The notes under the pieces were generated by a model, which did not search any database, was not told the DNA's origin, and was given only the letters and a program-made list of their open reading frames with translations. From Bacteroidota bacterium (GTDB lineage Bacteria; Bacteroidota; Bacteroidia; AKYH767-A; OLB10), in assembly GCA_016699635.1 (NCBI GenBank), contig CP064983.1, positions 62,001 through 126,000 on the forward strand: a stretch of 64,000 bases of DNA, given 5' to 3'. Below, in pieces: positions 59,499 to 64,000 of this stretch; positions within the stretch are counted from its first letter, which is position 1, and each line of letters begins with the position of its first letter. The position numbers and the translations under genes were made by a program.

Positions 59499-59776
59499 AA
59501 AAACATGTGCAAAAAGATTTTTTTTCTGATTTCATTACATAATTTTTTCATCAAACCTTTTCTTTCGCTTTTCTCTGCAAGATCTTGTTTTTCAGAGATG
59601 TTGTCAAGGTTTTTATCATAAAACTTTCGCACTTATTCGATTTGATTCTCATTGTTTAAGGTAGAATTATTGAAATTATTCCGCTTTTCATACAAATACC
59701 ATTTCTCTGTCTTGTAACCGAAGCAGTGTTGTTGCGTTTCACTCTACATAATTATTTTCAGGAGAACTATTAAACT

Positions 59777-60640
59777 ATGCGTCAGTTAAAAATTACGAAA
59801 CAAGTTACCAACCGCGAAACCTATTCATTAGACAAATACCTCAGCGAGATTGGTAAGTTGCCATTACTGACATCGGAAGAAGAAGTAAGGTATGCACGGA
59901 AAATTAAAGAAGGCGATCAGCATGCTTTGGAAATGCTTACAAAATCTAACCTTCGATTTGTGGTTTCTGTTGCTAAGCAATATCAGAATCAAGGACTGAC
60001 TCTTGGTGACTTAATAAACGAAGGTAACCTTGGCCTGATAAAAGCCGCTTATCGTTTTGATGAAACCCGTGGTTTTAAATTTATTTCTTATGCAGTTTGG
60101 TGGATTCGCCAAAGCATTCTGCAAGCTATTTCCGAACAGGCACGTATTGTCAGACTTCCTGTAAATAAACTTGGTTTTATCAATAAGATAAATAAGACTT
60201 ATGCACAACTTGAACAGGATTTTGAAAGAGAGCCTTCAAACGAAGAGATTGCAACTGTTTTGCATGCAAACCTTGATGAAATAAACGACACACTTCGTTC
60301 TTACGGAAAACATATTTCTATGGATGCACCACTCTTGCAGGGAGAAGATGGCAATATGCTTGATTTAATTCCTACAGAAGACGGACAAAGCCCTGAAGTT
60401 TCACTGATGAGCGAATCGCTTAAAAGAGAAATTGAACGCGCACTAACTACATTAACTCCCCGCGAAGCAGATGTTATCAGATTATATTTCGGACTAACTC
60501 CCGAACCGGCAATGACATTAGAGGAAATTGGAGAAAGATTTGAACTTACACGCGAAAGAGTCCGACAGATAAAAGAAAAGGCTATTCGCAGATTGAAACA
60601 TACCTCCAGAAGTAAAATTCTGAAGGCTTATTTAGGATGA
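59777..60640 (+). CDS. rpoD: Primary RNA polymerase sigma factor (RpoD/SigA, short Bacteroidota form)
   Basis: This 287-residue sigma-70 directs housekeeping transcription. It lacks region 1.1, as usual in Bacteroidota, and begins MRQLKITKQVTNRETYSLDKYL (region 1.2). Region 2 has LTLGDLINEGNLGLIKAAYRF and GFKFISYAVWWIRQSILQAI. Region 3 is INKINKTYAQLEQDFERE. Region 4 has MTLEEIGERFELTRERVRQI. A purine-rich AGGAGA lies 8 bases before the ATG, and the upstream spacer is about 290 bases. A terminator follows at 60664. Confidence 0.96.
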   Translation: MRQLKITKQVTNRETYSLDKYLSEIGKLPLLTSEEEVRYARKIKEGDQHALEMLTKSNLRFVVSVAKQYQNQGLTLGDLINEGNLGLIKAAYRFDETRGFKFISYAVWWIRQSILQAISEQARIVRLPVNKLGFINKINKTYAQLEQDFEREPSNEEIATVLHANLDEINDTLRSYGKHISMDAPLLQGEDGNMLDLIPTEDGQSPEVSLMSESLKREIERALTTLTPREADVIRLYFGLTPEPAMTLEEIGERFELTRERVRQIKEKAIRRLKHTSRSKILKAYLG

Positions 60641-60663
60641 TTTTTCATTGTATATGGTTAATG

Positions 60664-60694
60664 ACGGTATTCTTTAATTAGGGTACCGTTTTTT
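60664..60694 (+). terminator. Terminator after the primary sigma factor gene
   Basis: The 6-bp stem ACGGTA/TACCGT (60664-60669 with 60684-60689) has a 14-base loop and is followed by a run of T residues. It ends the sigma factor transcript before the reductase gene. Confidence 0.7.
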
Positions 60695-60764
60695 ATTGTT
60701 TTTTGTTTAGCGATTTTATTTATTTTGGTCGCGAAAATTTTAATCATTCTAACACAAAGAATTT

Positions 60765-61481
60765 ATGGCTTACGAATTTTACGATGCAACAATTATTGAT
60801 ATAATTGATGAGAACGATGTAGTAAAACGATATTTTATTAAAGTACCCGATGAGCGTCCATTCAGTTTTAAAGCCGGACAGTTTGTGATGGTTGATTTGC
60901 CTATTGATTCTAAATATACAAACAGAAGCTATTCTATTGCATCAGCACCTTCAGCAGACAATATTTTTGAACTTTGTATAGTGCTAAACCCTAAAGGTAT
61001 GGGAACACCATATATGTGGGAGAATTACAAAGTAGGAACAACAATAAAGCTTTCCAGAGTATTAGGCAAATTTCAGATTCCTGAGCCTATTGACACCGAT
61101 CTTTGTTTTATCTGTACAGGTACAGGTATTGCACCATTACGCTCGCAGGTAGTTGATATTCTCAATCGTAAAATTCCACATAAAAATCTATACATGGTTT
61201 TTGGTAACCGCTGGACTAAAGACATTCTCTACAGACAGGAAATGGAGCAGTTAGAAAAAGATTATCCTCAGTTTAAGTTTATTCCTGTTTTATCGCGTGA
61301 TAACGAAGGATGGACAGGTCGTAAAGGATATGTGCATCAGATATATGAGGAGATTTTTGCCGATAAACGCCCTGCAAAATTTTTTATCTGTGGATGGGCC
61401 GATATGCTGAAAGAAGCGCGTCAACGCCTGGAAGCCATGGGATATGACAAAAAAGCCATTAAGTTTGAGTCGTACGACTAA
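60765..61481 (+). CDS. Ferredoxin/flavodoxin-NADP reductase
   Basis: This 238-residue FAD-dependent oxidoreductase has the FAD-binding motif YTNRSYSIASAPSAD (RxYS), the phosphate-binding GMGTPYMWENYKVG, the NAD(P)-ribose motif CTGTGIAPLRSQ and the C-terminal FFICGWADMLKEARQRL. It exchanges electrons between NADPH and ferredoxin or flavodoxin. Length and motifs fit the bacterial Fpr class. It is the only gene between the sigma terminator and the PPIase operon. Confidence 0.93.
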   Translation: MAYEFYDATIIDIIDENDVVKRYFIKVPDERPFSFKAGQFVMVDLPIDSKYTNRSYSIASAPSADNIFELCIVLNPKGMGTPYMWENYKVGTTIKLSRVLGKFQIPEPIDTDLCFICTGTGIAPLRSQVVDILNRKIPHKNLYMVFGNRWTKDILYRQEMEQLEKDYPQFKFIPVLSRDNEGWTGRKGYVHQIYEEIFADKRPAKFFICGWADMLKEARQRLEAMGYDKKAIKFESYD

Positions 61482-61560
61482 GCACATTTTCTTCACTTTC
61501 ATTTTTGATTCATAAGCGACCGTCTATTTTAGCCCGACTTAGCTGTTTAATCAATTTTTT

Positions 61561-61568
61561 TAAATTTG
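61561..61568 (+). promoter_or_regulatory. -7 promoter box of the PPIase operon
   Basis: TAAATTTG matches TAnnTTTG, 22 bases before the ATG at 61591. Confidence 0.55.
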
Positions 61569-61590
61569 CACCTCCTTAAATTTCAAGACA

Positions 61591-63603
61591 ATGAAAAACT
61601 TTAATGCGTTGGGAATTATTTTAATTTCCTGCTTTTTTACAAATGCCTATGCACAAAAGAAAACAAACAGTGCAACGGTAAAACCTACAAAAGCTGTAAC
61701 GGCAACCGCACCGGCAGCAATCAGCGACCCTGTTTTAGTTAATGTGGGGCAAAACATCACCCGCTCAGAATTTGAAAGGGTTTATTACAAAAACAACAAT
61801 AAAGGCACTGCCAACGATGAAAAGTCCATAAGAGATTATATGGAGCTTTTTATCAACTACAAACTAAAAGTTAAAGAAGCCGAATCTTTGAAAATGGATA
61901 CTTCTGCTGCTTTTAAAGATGAACTAACAGGATACCGTAAACAATTGGCTCAACCCTACCTCACCGACAAAGATGTGAACGACAACTTAGTTAAAGAGGC
62001 TTATAACCGATTGCAAAACGATGTTAGAGCAAGTCATATTCTTATTAAGTTAAGCAGCGATGCTTTACCAAAAGACACTTTGGCTGCATATAACAGAATA
62101 ATGAAAATCAGAGAAAAGATTGTAAAAGGTGCAGATTTTGAAAAGATGGCTCGCGATAGCTCTGAAGATCCTTCTGCAAAAGAAAATGGTGGCGACCTTG
62201 GATATTTTACAGGCTTGCAGATGGTTTACCCTTTTGAAACTGCTGCCTACAACACCAAGCCCGGTCAGGTGTCAATGCCTATACGGACACGTTTCGGTTA
62301 TCATATTATTAAGGTAAGTGACATTCGTCCTGCTGTTGGCGAAATACACACTGCACACATCATGATTAAGGTTAATAAAAGTGATAATGACTCTGTGCAA
62401 AAAGAAGCCAAGCGTAAAATTGATGAAATATATGCCAAGTTCAAAGCCGGTGAGAAATTTGAAGATTTGGCAAAACAATATTCTGATGATAAAGGCTCTG
62501 CTGTAAATGGTGGTGTTCTTCCTTGGTTTGGCACAGGCAAAATGGTTCCTGAATATGAAAAAGCATCTTTTGCATTGTTAAAAGACAACGATGTTTCAGC
62601 ACCTATCAAATCTGCTTATGGATGGCATATCATAAAGCGTTTAGAAAAACGAGGCATAGCATCATTTGATGAAAAGAAAAATGAACTGAAAAATCAGATT
62701 ATGCGCGACAGCCGCAATGAAATGGGTAGAGCTTCTTTAGTTGCTAAAATCAAGAAAGAAAATAACTTTAAAGAATTTGCTGCTAACAAAGATGAATATA
62801 TTAAATCGCTTGATACCACACTTGCTGATGGTACTTATAACGACTCTACAGCATTGAAGAAAACAAAACCTTTGTTTAACCTGGCAGGTAAAGACTATAC
62901 ACAATTTGATTTTGCAGCTTATCTGGCAAAACATCAGACAAAAAGAAAAGACATAACCTCTCAGGCAATAGCCCATTCTCAGTACGAAAATTTTGTAACA
63001 GACGCTTGTATTGCTCTTGAGGAATCACAATTAGACAAAAAATATCCGGATTTTAAAGCATTGATGGATGAATACAGAGATGGTATTTTACTATTCGATC
63101 TTACAGACAAAATGGTTTGGAGTAAAGCAGTTAAAGACACCACAGGATTAGAGCAGTTTTATGAGAAAAACAAAAACAACTACATGTGGGGTGAGCGTTT
63201 AGACGCTGTAATCTACACTTGTAAAAATGCTGATGTGGCAAAAGAGGCAAGAAAGATGCTTAAAAAGAAAAAGTCTGACAGTGAAATTGCTGCAACATTA
63301 AATAAAGATTCATCACTGAATATAAACATCAAAGACGGAAAATATTCTAAAGGCGATAATGAAATCGTTGATAAACTTGAATGGAAGCCGGGCTTATCTG
63401 CTGACTTGAAAGATAACAATCAAGTGGTTTTTGTTGATGTAAAATCAAGACTTGCAGGACAGCCTAAAAAGTTAGACGAAGCACGTGGATTGATAACTGC
63501 CGACTATCAGAATTATCTTGAAAAATCGTGGATAACAGAATTGCGTAAAAAATACAGCTATTCGGTAAACGAAGATGTTTTAAAATCTATGTTTGCCAAG
63601 TAA
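61591..63603 (+). CDS. Periplasmic peptidyl-prolyl isomerase with two parvulin domains (SurA-type)
   Basis: The 670-residue protein has the signal peptide ALGIILISCFFTNAYAQ. A SurA-N-like helical region (about residues 45-130) comes first. Two parvulin domains follow: RASHILIKLSSDALPKD to FGYHIIKVSDIRP, and IHTAHIMIKVNKSDND to YGWHIIKRLEKRG. A long C-terminal part of about 280 residues has no family I recognise. It helps fold outer-membrane proteins in the periplasm. A second SurA-like lipoprotein starts 11 bases later, so the two probably form one operon. Confidence 0.92.
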   Translation: MKNFNALGIILISCFFTNAYAQKKTNSATVKPTKAVTATAPAAISDPVLVNVGQNITRSEFERVYYKNNNKGTANDEKSIRDYMELFINYKLKVKEAESLKMDTSAAFKDELTGYRKQLAQPYLTDKDVNDNLVKEAYNRLQNDVRASHILIKLSSDALPKDTLAAYNRIMKIREKIVKGADFEKMARDSSEDPSAKENGGDLGYFTGLQMVYPFETAAYNTKPGQVSMPIRTRFGYHIIKVSDIRPAVGEIHTAHIMIKVNKSDNDSVQKEAKRKIDEIYAKFKAGEKFEDLAKQYSDDKGSAVNGGVLPWFGTGKMVPEYEKASFALLKDNDVSAPIKSAYGWHIIKRLEKRGIASFDEKKNELKNQIMRDSRNEMGRASLVAKIKKENNFKEFAANKDEYIKSLDTTLADGTYNDSTALKKTKPLFNLAGKDYTQFDFAAYLAKHQTKRKDITSQAIAHSQYENFVTDACIALEESQLDKKYPDFKALMDEYRDGILLFDLTDKMVWSKAVKDTTGLEQFYEKNKNNYMWGERLDAVIYTCKNADVAKEARKMLKKKKSDSEIAATLNKDSSLNINIKDGKYSKGDNEIVDKLEWKPGLSADLKDNNQVVFVDVKSRLAGQPKKLDEARGLITADYQNYLEKSWITELRKKYSYSVNEDVLKSMFAK

Positions 63604-63614
63604 GAAACAGCATA

Positions 63615-64000
63615 TTGAAAAAACAACACATAACAATTAATGGTTCCGGCTTGCTTTTAGCATTTGCCGGAACTGTTTTTTTAATGAGTTGTAACAACCT
63701 GCCCGTTGACTTCAAAAAGGATAAGAATAAAAATGCTATTGCACGCGTTTATGATAAGTATTTGTATTCTTACGAAATTAAAGACCTTGTTCCTAAAGAC
63801 GCTACACCGCAAGACAGTGCTATGATTGTAAAAAGTTTTGTGGACGATTGGATAAAACAAAATATTGTATTGCATCAGGCAGAAAATAATCTTCTTGACG
63901 AACAAAAAAATGTAGAAAAACAATTGCAGGAATATCGCAACTCTTTAGTCACTTTTGCCTACGAACAGGAGTTGGTTCGTCAGCGACTTGACACTACAGT
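63615..64000 (+). CDS. SurA-N-like lipoprotein chaperone (3' partial)
   Basis: The frame is open from TTG 63615 to the window end (about 129 codons). The N-terminus reads KKQHITINGSGLLLAF, then GTVFLMSCNN with a lipobox Cys near residue 26. The mature part (ARVYDKYLYSYEIKDLVPKD, IVKSFVDDWIKQNIVLHQAE) resembles the helical chaperone segment of peptidyl-prolyl isomerases. No ATG lies upstream in frame, so TTG is the assumed start. The gene continues beyond the window. Confidence 0.75.
   Translation, partial: MKKQHITINGSGLLLAFAGTVFLMSCNNLPVDFKKDKNKNAIARVYDKYLYSYEIKDLVPKDATPQDSAMIVKSFVDDWIKQNIVLHQAENNLLDEQKNVEKQLQEYRNSLVTFAYEQELVRQRLDTT

Noticed and set aside
1..64000. rRNA, tRNA, insertion sequences or riboswitches
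   Set aside because: I read the intergenic regions on both strands and saw no convincing cloverleaf, transposase or known riboswitch core; a covariance-model scan would be needed to exclude small RNAs.

Overview
The window is an AT-rich chromosomal segment from a member of the Bacteroidota, probably Chitinophagales/Sphingobacteriales-like. The supporting signs are type IX secretion C-termini (type A at 16586-19363; a gliding-motility-type CTD at 45951-52447), many TAnnTTTG (-7) promoter boxes just upstream of genes, a 287-residue primary sigma factor, GWxTD and PorT-like proteins, and a Bacteroidota-style type II-C CRISPR-Cas locus. I saw no rRNA, tRNA or insertion sequence.

Region 1 (1-9155) is the accessory part. 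It opens inside a very large type II-C cas9 (RuvC-I lies upstream of the window), followed by cas1, cas2, a minus-facing terminator and a 16-repeat CRISPR array whose crRNA sense is the minus strand. At the leader end are three tandem units of about 130 bp that carry two split halves of the CRISPR repeat. Beyond these is a decayed cluster of phage head/tail genes of Mu-like type: PBECR2-like nuclease ends, a virion-morphogenesis fragment and a tail-terminator-like fragment. Two of the phage ORFs end inside long inverted repeats.

Region 2 (9156-20886) holds an internally deleted yceI, an ECF sigma factor with its membrane/barrel partner, pcm, and a minus-strand run fur > STAS > purA > secreted coiled-coil protein > trxB. 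A large T9SS surface protein, a GNAT acetyltransferase and a Gfo/Idh oxidoreductase follow. Region 3 (20883-33687) is mostly housekeeping: a lipoprotein, a polyprenyl-phosphate sugar transferase, 3-hydroxybutyryl-CoA dehydrogenase, an RlmI-like methyltransferase, kdsA, a YhhN-like protein, nusB, leucine dehydrogenase, an ABC exporter, prmA, an MFS transporter and a CoA-binding protein. Region 4 (33681-43954) has a two-component system with a palindromic operator candidate, an aminotransferase, an inositol-phosphatase-like protein, a GH31 glucosidase, and the operon rmuC > GWxTD > rlmB. Region 5 (44018-64000) has a UbiD decarboxylase, a giant PKD/Ig adhesin of about 2,165 codons, an FtsE-like ATPase, outer-membrane and surface proteins, a thioesterase and thiolase, plsY, an RluA-type synthase, the primary sigma factor, a ferredoxin-NADP reductase and a SurA-type chaperone pair.

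About one gene in three is broken by small frameshifts, usually one base missing from an A, T, G or C run. These hit essential genes (purA, prmA, the ftsE-like gene) as well as cas9 and cas1. The simplest reading is residual sequencing or assembly error, so I annotate these genes as joined reading frames. The yceI deletion and the phage cluster look like genuine decay.
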